Shown here: piece after piece, positions 54,579-64,000 of the stretch
Layout of the letters: the number at the start of each line of letters is the position of its first letter
Position numbering within the stretch: position 1 is the stretch's first letter
Source of the DNA: Capronia americana
Taxonomy: Eukaryota; Ascomycota; Eurotiomycetes; Chaetothyriales; Herpotrichiellaceae
Assembly (NCBI GenBank): GCA_016110215.1
Contig: JADWQD010000005.1
Span: 124,001-188,000, forward strand
DNA length: 64,000 bases
Direction: 5' to 3'
Translations under genes and position numbers: made by a program
The notes under the pieces: model-generated
Databases searched by the model: none
The model's input: the letters and a program-made list of their open reading frames with translations, nothing else
Told to the model about the DNA's origin: nothing

Positions 54579-55613
54579 ATTTCACGTTTGCGGGTCTTCA
54601 CTCAGACGGCGGTATCAGACAGAAAGTGAACGGATTTGTGTTTTTTGGCAGTGTGAGGCTGGCCCTCTCTTCTCTACAGTTGGGAGTACTTGGTCCTCGT
54701 ATTTGATTATCCTTCTGTCCAATGGTCTAGTCAGTATGTCTTCGAAATGAATAATTATGACGGGGCTCTCTCTTGAATTCTTCACACAATGGAAGGTGTT
54801 ATTCTCGCTTCCCCTTCCCCCTTGCTTTGAACCGGTCTCACTGGCTCAAGTACATAATACGTCTCAGAGGAGAAAGCCGACATGGGTCCCGGCCTCAAGT
54901 GAATCAGACAAACTGTCAGCGCCTCGCCATGCATGTCACATATCACATGTCAGCCAGCATACATACTACATACTTAGCATCGAGCATTCTGCCTTGATCC
55001 TTACACACACAGACGCGACAAGGGTCGCAGCCACCTAACTGTAGGTAAGAACTCGCACCCACCTAATGTCCACAGTATCATGCAACATTGTGCGGGGATG
55101 TTCCATCCTGTGTAACCAATGAATAAATGCCACACATGGCAACAGTTCGTCCGATATCTTTTTTGTCCCTGTTCGCATGAAAGCCCTGCACGGTTCGCGC
55201 AAAGGACAAGCTGAGGCCACGCCAGTCCAGTCCAAGCGATTTCTGCCAAAGAAGAGAGGCTGATTGGAGGATATTTCATTCAATGCACTGGAATCAAGCG
55301 GAACTGATGTGCAGCATTTCGCTCACTGGCACGACTGGGACCAGGATTACGATTATGGACGGGAAGCGGCTCTCGAAGGGGTGGGCAACGAATCAGGCTT
55401 GGATTCGAAATGGCTTGCAATGATTTTGGGTGGGCGGTGTCTGGCGCAGGTCGTGGGGATATTTGAGCCTTGTACTCCCAGTTCAGGCCCGAAAGGTCAT
55501 GAATTGAGTGTCCACAGTTCTGTTTCTCTTACTCCCTCGTACAGTACCCTAGGGTAGATACGTCTAGGTAGTTTGATCACGGGGACTTGGATTCCCACCC
55601 GGCGGCGACGAAC
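54579..55613. other. Intergenic region
   Basis: This is the promoter region of the coiled-coil gene. A plus-strand frame at 55264-55557 has no motif. No gene supported. Confidence 0.45.
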
Positions 55614-57292
55614 ATGTCGTCACACTCAACCATATCAACGTCTTCAGCGACCACCACCGCTACGACCGGCAGCAGCAGCAGCAGCAGCAGTGGCACTGGC
55701 ACTGGTTCTGGCACAACTAGATCCACGGTTCCAAGTGCAACTTCGCCAACCCCGGTGATCCCGAAAAAGAAACAAGCGCACAATGTTTTCAAACGGCTCG
55801 TGGATTGTCTGAAGGACATTTCGGACCATGAACCCGAATATGCCGACTTTGAACGTGTCAGTCGCCAGCGGGATGATGCTATCAGTGCGCTTGAGGCCAT
55901 CAAACTCAAGATTGAAAGCAAAGACAAGCATATCAATGTTCTCGAAAACACTCGAAAGCTCGAACTGGGGGATGTCTTCGCAAAGACCGGCCAGTTGCAA
56001 CAGGACATGCAAAAATTGACGGACAAATGGAATGAGGAAAAAAAACAACTGGGGAAAGCGCATTCGGCAGAGATGCAGAAGGTGAAGGGGGAGCTGCAAA
56101 ATCATCTGTCTGAGATAGCTTCGTTAAGCAATGAACACGACCGTGCGAAAGGCGAGGTACAACTTACGAAGGCCCAGCTTCAGGTTGCACATCAAGAATT
56201 GGCACAGTGGAAATCTCCTCTTTCAATCCTTCGCCCGCTGGGTGTCGAAGACCTGTAAGCCTGATTTACCTTTTCCCCTCTTGTTGACATGTCTTTGGTG
56301 TTTCCATATTCGAGCGCGAGTTGACTCCGGTTATCACAACAGAGCAGCCAAGATTGAAGCATTCTTCAGGGAACTTGTCAAGTCGGTGAACGACTGCTTT
56401 TCCGATGACCTTCCTGATGATTTCCTCAGTGTAAGTGCATCGCGGCCTTTGGTTCCCGATCTGACACGATGTCGATTAGATGCACGAAGCCTGGGAGAAA
56501 GGCGTTCTAGGCCTCAAGAACGCTTTCGGATTCGCCCCATATAATTCGAAGTCGGCGAAACTTATGCGCGTCGCAGTGGCCATGAACGTGATCTCCAACG
56601 AGCTCACGAAGACAGTTTTCCAGCCCTGCTACCTTGCTGATTCGAAGGAGAGTGCCTTTGTGCAGGAGATTCTGAGGAAGTATTTTGGGAATGACACGAG
56701 AACCAGATCTTTCATACACGCACTGTTCTTGGCGACACATTCAGCAGACGAGCGGAAGACCGTGCTGCGTGGATGGGCATCAACTGCGAGCCGCAGCGTC
56801 GTGAGAAAGCTGTCTTTCATGTGCCAGGATGGTGGGACGAGTCTCGCCTCCCGAACCAAGGACATTTTCCAAAGTGCGGCGGATCTTTGGGGGGAGATTC
56901 AATATGTTGATGGCGACATCAAGGTCGTCATTTCCGATAATGATCATCCCTCAGAGTGGAACTGGGGATTCTGGGAGGACTTCGGGGACACCTCTCTTCA
57001 GTCCGAAGAACGACTCATACTCTTCCCTGGGTTTTATGATGATGCTTCGAAGAAGGAGTTACACCATGGTATTGCTTTGTGGAAAGACCAAGAACATGTC
57101 GAATCGGCCAATTCGGAGTGGAGAAGTTTCCAGAGAGCAAGGAAGCCAAAAATTGGTAATGGATTATCCAAGATTCCTCACGAGAGACGGCAGTCGATAT
57201 CCTTCAACGGGGGTTTAACGCCACCTTTGTCTCCAACGTCAAGCCCAAAAGAGCTGCAACCACGTATGTATTTCGGAACAAGGGCGAAGTAG
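55614..57292 (+). CDS. Uncharacterised coiled-coil protein
   Basis: Three exons, 55614-56254, 56343-56430 and 56480-57292, join in phase (introns 88 and 49 nt, donors GTAAGC and GTAAGT). Product: about 513 residues. Residues ~1-45 are a Ser/Thr/Gly stretch that includes a serine run encoded by an AGC repeat. Residues ~50-205 form a long charged coiled coil (DFERVSRQRDDAISALEAIK, LTDKWNEEKKQLGKAHSAEM). The C-terminal half (KIEAFFRELVKSVNDCFSDD, FGNDTRTRSFIHALFLATHS) is a globular helical domain without a name I recognise. This architecture recurs in uncharacterised filamentous-fungal proteins, but I assign no function. The final part is basic and disordered with TPPLSPTSSP, a possible proline-directed phosphorylation segment. 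Confidence 0.72.
55671..55691. repeat. (AGC)n microsatellite in a coding region
   Basis: About seven AGC triplets encode serines in the low-complexity N-terminus of the coiled-coil protein. Confidence 0.85.
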
Positions 57293-58370
57293 GTCATCAA
57301 GCTGTCAAGTTATTGCAATGTCGGTCGGCGGATGGAAAAGAAAATTTGACAGGGAGATATGATGCGGGTGCGACTGACATGGATGAGGGTACCCTTTATG
57401 GCGTGAAGGCAATTGCGCGCCGAGGTTTCTTCACGCGGTCCGCAAGTCGGATTTGTCCTGCTTCCTACTAGATGCAGGTTCGAGAGGTCTGGATAGTCTG
57501 TTGGACGTTGAAATAGGGCGGGAAGGAGCTCCGCATAATGAGGTAGTCGACATATTAATGCTTAGCACGTTTAAGTTTCAGTCGTCAGACATCCCGTATA
57601 GCGGAGCATTCTTGCAACGCGTTTCGTCTGGATCTTCTTCGACAAGCGTTACCTACGAAGCTGACTGAAGATGTTGAGCAACGCAAAGGGCGAGGTTCAA
57701 CGTAGGGGCAACCGCTGATGCAGGGACAATGGTATGACTTTCATCACGGAGCGCTATCTCGAGGCTTGAGTGGTAATTAGTGAAGATGAAGATTTAAGGT
57801 GAGCAGCGTGATAATCACAAGTTGACCGATGAAGCTGAAAAAGAACCCAGTCCCGTTATTGCTCTACCGGTACCTCTCGACGAGTACCGCTGCACCGTAG
57901 CCAAGGATACATGCCTGTGCTGTGCCGTAGCAGCTGTGGGTCGTTTACCCCACCTCCCCCTCCCCTCACCTCTTTGTGAGCTGCGGAACTCGACCGAAAT
58001 GTGCACCGACGCGAATTGACTTCGAAACTTTTGATACAATGCATTCTGGGATTCCCATGACCTCGCGCAGTGAGTAGCGAAAGTCAAATTCTAAACGCGA
58101 AATATCTTCAGGGTGAAATGGGATGGAAATCGCTGGCGATTAGAACTACACAGGACGAGGTAGTATCGCTGATCACAAGGAGCCTATGAGGCCCGGCCCA
58201 CCTCCATCCTGCTCAACGTTTGGTGCTCGGACTTTGCCAGAGATAAAGACAACGCGGCGCATGCTACATCATCCTCCTCACTCATTCCTGGCCATTTCCT
58301 CCCTGCAACCTTTGATTCCGCCCGCAACCTTGCGCGTTTTCTCCCTGCAGTTTTCTTTTTATTCATAGAT
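57293..58370. other. Intergenic region
   Basis: This is the 3' flank of the coiled-coil gene and the UPRT promoter. A 71-codon frame at 57453-57668 has no motif. No gene supported. Confidence 0.45.
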
Positions 58371-59162
58371 ATGGCGTCCTCTCTGCCTCCAAATGTCCAC
58401 ATCTCCAAACATCCGTGCCTTCGTGCGAAGCTGAGCCAGCTGCGCTCGAAAAGCAGGAACGCTCGAGAGACCAAGACCCTCGTGCACGAAATTTCCTTGC
58501 TGTTGGGCTCAGAAGCGCTTGCGCAGCTGGAGCTCGATAGCACCGGAACAGTGAGTTTGCATTTCCTCCCACTCTTGAGCGTCGGCGCTGATTGAGATCC
58601 AGGCTGACCATTGACTTGTAGGATGTGACGCCGATAGGGTTTGAATATCCTCGCGAGAGCATTGACTGCTCCAAAGTAACCATTGTCCCCATCCTGAGAA
58701 GTGGGCTCGGTATGGTCGAAGGTGCGCTGCTCTGCTGCGGTGAGGCTGGCCCCGAAGCTGACTCCCTTTGTAGGCATTCAGACACTACTTCCCGATCCTG
58801 TCTCGGTCCATCACCTCGGTCTCTTCCGCGAGAAGATGACCCTGCAGCCCGTTGAATACTATAACAACCTTCCTCAATCCCCAGAGCAGGTCGCGAAATT
58901 GGCCATCATCGTCGACCCTGTGTGTGCCACAGGTGCCACCGCCTGCGCTGCTATCCAGAGCTTGAGGGACTGGGGCGTGGAGAAAATCATTTTCTTGTGC
59001 GTGCTGGGAGCCGTGCCTGGTCTGACCCGCGCGGCTGAAGAATGGCCAGAGGGTACTCAGCTCTGGGCAGGCGGCGTCGACGGTGCGCTGACCGATAGAG
59101 GCATGATCAAGCCTGGGTTGGGAGATATCGGCGATCGTCTCTTCCTTACCTTGGGGAAGTAA
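58371..59162 (+). CDS. Uracil phosphoribosyltransferase
   Basis: Three exons, 58371-58550, 58622-58721 and 58774-59162, join in phase through 71-nt and 52-nt introns (GTGAGT and GTGCGC donors; the second has a GCTGACT branch). Product: about 222 residues, the normal UPRT size. Motifs: HPCLRAKLSQLRS at the N-terminus, VTIVPILRSGLGMVEG, FREKMTLQPVEYYNNLP, the PRPP-binding loop VDPVCATGATACAAI, and GLGDIGDRLF at the C-terminus. It converts uracil plus PRPP to UMP in pyrimidine salvage. The PRPP loop differs from the common DPMLATGGT form and the GGVDGAL segment replaces the usual acidic VDP, so this may be a fungal paralogue of FUR1 rather than FUR1 itself. Confidence 0.9.
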
Positions 59163-59333
59163 TGGTGATATGGAAGGTTGTCGTATGTTTAAGAAGGTCT
59201 GTCCGGGTTTCTGATGGAATGAGAACAGGTAGACGTACTGGTGGGGATATCCCGATTCGCGCTCGACTCATTTCAATAATAGGCTGGGGTTATGGGCATT
59301 CTTGAAGCTTGCCAATCGAGAGGAGCCTCCAGT

Positions 59334-60311
59334 TCACCTAAGACAAAGGAGAGCCTGATGACCAAAAACCGTCTCGACCGAGCCTTCCTGTCTCAAGAGT
59401 GTTCCCAGCCACCTCCTGGCGCCATCGATCTCTCTGGCTCCAAATTTCACCAGCACAAATCCTCGCAAATGTGCAGCCGTCCATAACAGACCATCTTGCT
59501 GCTCGGGTTGCTTGGGTTGGTGGATGCCATTGACCTGGGCTGTGGCTTCGCTTGAATACCAATTCTTTGCCCCGATTCGAGGCTGAGCGGAAAATTCTTG
59601 AAGGAGGAATTCTCCCAGTTTCTTGAAGATCGGACCGTAGACAATTAGCGTGCCAAAAATACCCATATCATTGGACTTTTCGACGAGCCCCATGCCGCCG
59701 AGATTCTCTCCGTGCAACATTACTGCATCTCGGAGCAAAAGTCTGCCCTTGCTCTGATCGTTGTGTTCTCTGACCTCGTTCTTGCCTTTCCAACTCCACA
59801 GTGTCCAGCTCTCTCCTCTGGCGCGCCGTCCTTCGCTGACCCAGTCAAGCACCAGTAAGCTGCTTGTGCCGTCGGGCTGAACATAAAACGTTTGTTTCTG
59901 CTCATAGACGCTTTCCGCAAAAGGCTGAGTTGGGTCAGGCAAGTAGCAGAGAGCAGCCTGAGAGCCGATCCTGACGTTGAGGGTTTGACCGCTGACCACG
60001 GACTTCTCTGGAGATTTGAAGATCTTTGTACTGCCTTGGGTGAGGAGCACTAGTCTGGTAGCATCCTGTAGCTCGATCTTCAGATCGATCTTGTCTCCGC
60101 CCACAAGACCGCCGCCGTACGTGAGAAGAAAAGCGATTGTCACGTGCTTCTGCTCGCTGGAGTGGTGAGGGTCAGGGGCTATGAGTTTGAGAGGGTACTG
60201 GTATGTACATTTCTGCAAGGCCTGTCTGCCCGGCGGAAGCAGAGCCAAGATGATCTCTCCTGTTCCTGCTGCAGAGGATGAGGCTGCAAACGGGGAGGTC
60301 GGGAGAGACAT
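59334..60311 (-). CDS. ureD: Urease accessory protein UreD
   Basis: The 325-residue intronless product has UreD signatures: an early GEIILALLPPGRQALQKCTY, LTYGGGLVGGDKIDLKIEL, LLTQGSTKIFKSP, CYLPDPTQPFAESVYEQKQ and LLVLDWVSEGRRARGE. UreD works with UreF and UreG to load nickel into apo-urease in the cytosol. No mitochondrial or secretory signal is seen. It converges on the UPRT gene with 171 bp between stops, and is divergent from SCC3 with 514 bp between starts. The structural urease genes are not in this window, as is normal for fungi where urease genes are dispersed. Confidence 0.92.
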   Translation of the reverse strand: MSLPTSPFAASSSAAGTGEIILALLPPGRQALQKCTYQYPLKLIAPDPHHSSEQKHVTIAFLLTYGGGLVGGDKIDLKIELQDATRLVLLTQGSTKIFKSPEKSVVSGQTLNVRIGSQAALCYLPDPTQPFAESVYEQKQTFYVQPDGTSSLLVLDWVSEGRRARGESWTLWSWKGKNEVREHNDQSKGRLLLRDAVMLHGENLGGMGLVEKSNDMGIFGTLIVYGPIFKKLGEFLLQEFSAQPRIGAKNWYSSEATAQVNGIHQPKQPEQQDGLLWTAAHLRGFVLVKFGAREIDGARRWLGTLLRQEGSVETVFGHQALLCLR

Positions 60312-60825
60312 TCCTCAGTACGATGAGGAAGAGTGACAATCGCACAGCTCTGGCATCTGCTTTTCGCGCCGAGACATGAAATCTCGATTTGAAGGTGAGA
60401 CTATCAGAGCACCGACGAGGTTAGCAGGGACCTGGTTACCGTGCCCTATCTGTAGAGGTTAGGTGGAGAGTGCGGGAGGATTCTTGCCCGGAGCCGCTTA
60501 GAGGCCCCTAAAAGTGCCCAAGCACCCACTAACTTAGACATTGCGCAACTTGAACCACCTCGCAAATCCCACTCAGCTAAGTACCAACTCCACTTCATTT
60601 TCGCGTCACGCGTTTGTTGCGGGTTCCTCGTTGGGATCTCTGAATATCCAGCGACGCCTTTCTCTTGATCAGCTACTTTGCGTATTTTGCGCCGACTTCG
60701 CTATCATTATCGCATTGCGGGCCGAGTTTCATTCGCCTATGGTCCCTATCCCTCTGGACGATCGCTAAGGGAACGCGTCGCGATTTCTAGACTGTCGCCC
60801 TCAGCCAACATCCTCCCTACGCACA
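60312..60825. promoter_or_regulatory. Divergent ureD/SCC3 promoter region
   Basis: These 514 bp separate two divergently transcribed genes, so both promoters must lie here. I see no clear TATA box or operator; short frames are non-coding. Confidence 0.5.
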
Positions 60826-63800
60826 ATGGAGTTGGACACCAATACGCCCCATACCTCCCCCGCATCTCGTCGCAAGTCCGGAAGAGCGGTGAGACAACCA
60901 GCAGTCTTCTCTCAGGAGCATCACGCCGGCAGTGCCCTGACAAACGGTGCGTCGAAGCGGAAACGAGCATACGATGTCACTGCGGAGAACGAAGAGGAAG
61001 AAGGGCAGGACGATACATCCGAAGACGACAGCGATGACGAGGATGAAGAAGAGGATGAGCCCGATGAGGAAGAATTGAAAGAACACCGACGTGCGAAAAG
61101 ATCCAAAGCAACTCCTGCAAAGCCGGCCGCTAAGCGAGCAAAGACGACGACCGGTCACAGCACGACTTTAGCCATTCGCTCAGCCAACATTCGGAGGAAG
61201 CCTGCTGCGAAGGCATCGAAAGCAAAAGCACAGAAGGCGCGTGCTCGACCGAGCCAGGCGCAGCAAAAAGGACTCTACGCAGAAGTTTTTGGAAAGGGTC
61301 AGTCGCCCGAAGATGCCGCCTCGGTCTGGTTTGAATCGGTGCAGAAGGACAGCGTTGCAGCATTACGAGACTTGGTCAATTTCATCCTGCAATGTGTCGG
61401 ATGCAACTCTGAGGTTGAAACACAGGATATCGAAGATCTAGATTCAGTACCCAACAAGCTTGGCGATGTGCTTCAAGAGTACGAGCAGCAGAAGGCTTCC
61501 GATTATCCTCTCGCGTCCAAACAGAAACAGTATGCTGGTTTCCGGGATGTATTGGAAGAATTCTTTGCGGCCATCATCAAGTCATTACACGCGTCCTCGG
61601 CATTTTACGAGCAGCCTGAGATCTATGACAACATCCACGTCTGGGTTGCCACCATGTCTGGTGCCAACTACAAGTCGTTCAGGCATACAGCCACTATCAT
61701 TTCGTTGGCCATGACTACTGCTCTCTGTGAGGTCGCGAAGGAGATTCAAGATACCATGGCAACGCTGAAGAACCAACTTGATGCTGAGAAGAAGAAAAGG
61801 AACGCCAATAAGGCACGGATAAAGAGCATTGAGAAGAGCCAGGAAGCTGCGAAGGCGAACCTGGAGGCGATCGACGCACAACTGAAGGATGCCTTTGACA
61901 CGGTTTATGTGCATCGATACCGAGACGTCGAAGAGAGAATTCGTGCTCCTTGCGTCGCAGCACTGGGTGATTGGATTGTGATCTACCGCAAAATGTTCCT
62001 CGAAGGCCAGTACTTGCGTTACTTGGGATGGGTGCTCAACGATACGAGTGCGTCCACCAGGCTCGAGGATATCAAACAGCTGAAGAGACTGTTCGCCAAT
62101 AAGCGCAATATTGCCGCTTTGAGAGCCTTTACCGACCGCTTCCGCTCAAGGCTGGTTGAAATGGGCGCAAGGGATGCACATATCAATGTGCGGGCAGAGG
62201 CAATTGAGCTTCTGGACCGGCTTCGTGACGCGGAGTTGCTGGAGCCTGATGATATTGACACCATTGGACGACTAATCTTCGACAGCGAGCCAGCAATCAG
62301 AAGAGCTGTTGCCAAGTTCTTCGTGTCCAACCTGGAGGATCTCTACGCGGCCACGATCGAGGACTTCGACCAAGCTCAATACACGGCTGCAGTGCCGGAG
62401 TCGGCTGACGTGGAGGATTTCAAGATACCCAACCGATCATGGATTAAGTTCAAATGTCTAGGCTCCATCCTCGCTGGCTACGATAATGACGACGAATCTC
62501 TGGAAGAGGCCAGTCAATCTCTACCATTGAACACAGTATCTGATTCACGCTACACTTTGGCTACCCAGTCGATCTTCCCTCACATGGCAGAGTTACGCCA
62601 GTGGGAAAGCCTGGCCGGATATCTTCTGTACGACCATTCGTCCATTCCAGCGTCAGGCGACGACGACGACATCGAATATCGGGTCCAGCAAGCTTACAAA
62701 CTGAGCACTGGCGAAGATATGATCTTGTTGGACGTGCTACATGCTGCGGTCAAATCATATCTGCAATCCACCTTGGAGCCATCAACGAACCGCAGAACCA
62801 ACGCAACAAAAGACCAAATCCGAGAAAGGCAGGAAACTGCGGCGCAGAACCTTACGGTCATCCTTCCTCAACTGCTGAACAAGTTTGGTAGTACGCCCCA
62901 AGCCGCGTCTTCGATTCTGCGCATTGAGCAATTGCTTGACATCGGTTTGATCAGTGACCTGCAGAGCGGCGAGGCCACGTACTCTGCCATCCTTGACGCT
63001 ATCAGCAAACAGTTTACCTCGCACTCGGACAAGCAAGTCCTCGCTGCCGCCAGCGCTGCATTTAGAAATGCTCGAAGCTATGAACAGAGCAAAGAAGCTG
63101 CTGATGCAAAGGTGCAGGAAATCTGGACCGAATTGGTTACCGCACTGGCCAATCTTCTCCGGAACAAAGCTGTGGGAAATCGTGGCATGCTCGACAAACA
63201 GCTGCTGACCGAAGTCGTTGACATTGTCGTCCGCCTCGCCGAGCTTGCCGGTGTGCACGACTGCAGCCACGTCGTCGAAGGCAAACTACCCTCTGGCCCC
63301 TCAGGTAAAGAAAAGGGCAAAGCCACCACTCAACAAACCCTTCTTAACCTCCTCTTTCGACTCCTCCAACGCGGTAAACCAGACGAAGACACTACGGCCA
63401 CCTTCGCCGAACTAGAAGATCAGCTCTGCACTGCTGTGATGGAGCTCTTCTCCCTCTATTTTCGCTGGAAAGTGTTCGGGATGAAACAAGCCATTGCTGA
63501 CCAAGATGAGGCCCAACTATCCGCCACCTCGCTGAGAGAATTGGCCGTGACCCGGGCTAATTTTGTGGAACACGTGGGACCGATTATTCAGATGAGGGCG
63601 CCGCTAGATCCGGTGCGGTATCAGGCGATCCTGAGCGTCCTGGAACTCTTCGCACTGTTTTCGACGATTCAGGCCATGGCACCTGACGAAGGCGAGCTGG
63701 ATGACGAAGTTGAAATAGTATTGCGGAGCTTAATCACGCAGATACCAGACAAGATTGTCAGCGAAGTCCTAATTACATTTGAGAAGATCGAGAAATCTTT

Positions 63801-64000
63801 CGCGAAGAGGACGCACCGGAAGATCGATATCATAAGCGGCGAGGAGAAGAAAAGCGGTAAAGGGAACAAGGCGGTTGGAGAGGGCCAGACGCAGGAGGAG
63901 ATTGAAAGGCCACCTGAAGATTCGGAGGATGATGAGGCTCGCGATTCCGAGGCCGACGAAGGTGATGAGAGTGCAGACGAAGACACCGAGCAAGGCAAGA
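60826..64000 (+). CDS. SCC3: Cohesin subunit SCC3/STAG (stromalin), 3' end outside window
   Basis: From the ATG at 60826 the frame stays open to the window end (about 1058 codons) with no intron. The N-terminus is disordered and charged: acidic runs such as EENEEEEGQDDTSEDDSDDEDEEE, then Lys/Ala-rich repeats (KATPAKPAAKRAKT). The STAG domain follows (SVAALRDLVNFILQCVGCNS, IYDNIHVWVATMSGANYKSF, TATIISLAMTTALCEVAKEI). Next comes the stromalin conservative region (DTVYVHRYRDVEERIRAPCV, LGDWIVIYRKMFLEGQYLRY, LGWVLNDTSASTRLEDIKQL), where other proteins dock on SCC1-SCC3. HEAT-like repeats follow. SCC3 binds the kleisin and DNA and is needed for sister-chromatid cohesion. The truncated end is very acidic (DESADEDTEQG). 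Confidence 0.93.
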   Translation, partial: MELDTNTPHTSPASRRKSGRAVRQPAVFSQEHHAGSALTNGASKRKRAYDVTAENEEEEGQDDTSEDDSDDEDEEEDEPDEEELKEHRRAKRSKATPAKPAAKRAKTTTGHSTTLAIRSANIRRKPAAKASKAKAQKARARPSQAQQKGLYAEVFGKGQSPEDAASVWFESVQKDSVAALRDLVNFILQCVGCNSEVETQDIEDLDSVPNKLGDVLQEYEQQKASDYPLASKQKQYAGFRDVLEEFFAAIIKSLHASSAFYEQPEIYDNIHVWVATMSGANYKSFRHTATIISLAMTTALCEVAKEIQDTMATLKNQLDAEKKKRNANKARIKSIEKSQEAAKANLEAIDAQLKDAFDTVYVHRYRDVEERIRAPCVAALGDWIVIYRKMFLEGQYLRYLGWVLNDTSASTRLEDIKQLKRLFANKRNIAALRAFTDRFRSRLVEMGARDAHINVRAEAIELLDRLRDAELLEPDDIDTIGRLIFDSEPAIRRAVAKFFVSNLEDLYAATIEDFDQAQYTAAVPESADVEDFKIPNRSWIKFKCLGSILAGYDNDDESLEEASQSLPLNTVSDSRYTLATQSIFPHMAELRQWESLAGYLLYDHSSIPASGDDDDIEYRVQQAYKLSTGEDMILLDVLHAAVKSYLQSTLEPSTNRRTNATKDQIRERQETAAQNLTVILPQLLNKFGSTPQAASSILRIEQLLDIGLISDLQSGEATYSAILDAISKQFTSHSDKQVLAAASAAFRNARSYEQSKEAADAKVQEIWTELVTALANLLRNKAVGNRGMLDKQLLTEVVDIVVRLAELAGVHDCSHVVEGKLPSGPSGKEKGKATTQQTLLNLLFRLLQRGKPDEDTTATFAELEDQLCTAVMELFSLYFRWKVFGMKQAIADQDEAQLSATSLRELAVTRANFVEHVGPIIQMRAPLDPVRYQAILSVLELFALFSTIQAMAPDEGELDDEVEIVLRSLITQIPDKIVSEVLITFEKIEKSFAKRTHRKIDIISGEEKKSGKGNKAVGEGQTQEEIERPPEDSEDDEARDSEADEGDESADEDTEQGK

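Noticed and set aside
1..64000. tRNA genes, rRNA, CRISPR arrays, intact transposons
   Set aside because: No T-loop GGTTCGA box paired with an upstream A box in non-coding DNA, no regularly spaced repeat-spacer pattern, and no transposase or reverse-transcriptase motif was seen by eye.

Overview
The window comes from a filamentous ascomycete (Pezizomycotina). Genes are eukaryotic, with GT-AG introns mostly 45-60 nt long that often carry CTGAC/CTAAC-type branch points. Proteins are typical of moulds: fungal-specific transcription factors, UreD, a duplicated CrcB-type fluoride exporter, a CorA-like membrane protein and a URK1 fusion. A recurring TACGGAGTAC-type motif in gene-poor stretches would fit Eurotiomycetes, but I cannot name a genus. 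I see no tRNA, rRNA, CRISPR array or intact transposon.

Layout. 1-10 kb is an accessory-like segment: a fungal transcription factor running off the left edge, a bZIP gene, a second transcription factor, a DUF4385 gene tail-to-tail with RNase H2 subunit C, and a decayed cyclopropane-fatty-acid synthase pseudogene. 9.5-19.2 kb is core: REX4, uridine kinase URK1, a secreted acidic Cys protein, proteasome chaperone UMP1, a prenylated ubiquitin-fold protein and phosphomevalonate kinase ERG8. 20.8-31.8 kb holds an HELAH metalloprotease-like gene that is split between two frames, a 1333-residue DEVH helicase (DHX57/YLR419W type) and a B-type cyclin. 35-43 kb holds a Zn2Cys6 regulator, the RNA polymerase III subunit RPC4/RPC53, a putative cell-wall protein and a FEX fluoride exporter. 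44-57 kb is again accessory-like: an amidase, a CorA-like membrane protein with an in-frame TAG, a deaminase-fold protein with HAE and PxCxxC motifs, and two uncharacterised proteins. 58-64 kb holds a uracil phosphoribosyltransferase, urease accessory protein UreD and the cohesin subunit SCC3, which runs off the right edge.

How genes relate. URK1 and the separate UPRT are both pyrimidine salvage functions, 46 kb apart. RNase H2C, REX4, RPC4, the helicase, cyclin B and SCC3 are independent housekeeping genes; there is no operon logic, but several convergent pairs are very tight. Most spliced models below were rebuilt by hand from splice signals and reading-frame continuity. Several apparent frameshifts resolve as short introns. 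The CorA-like TAG and the HELAH frame break do not resolve cleanly and are the most interesting anomalies.
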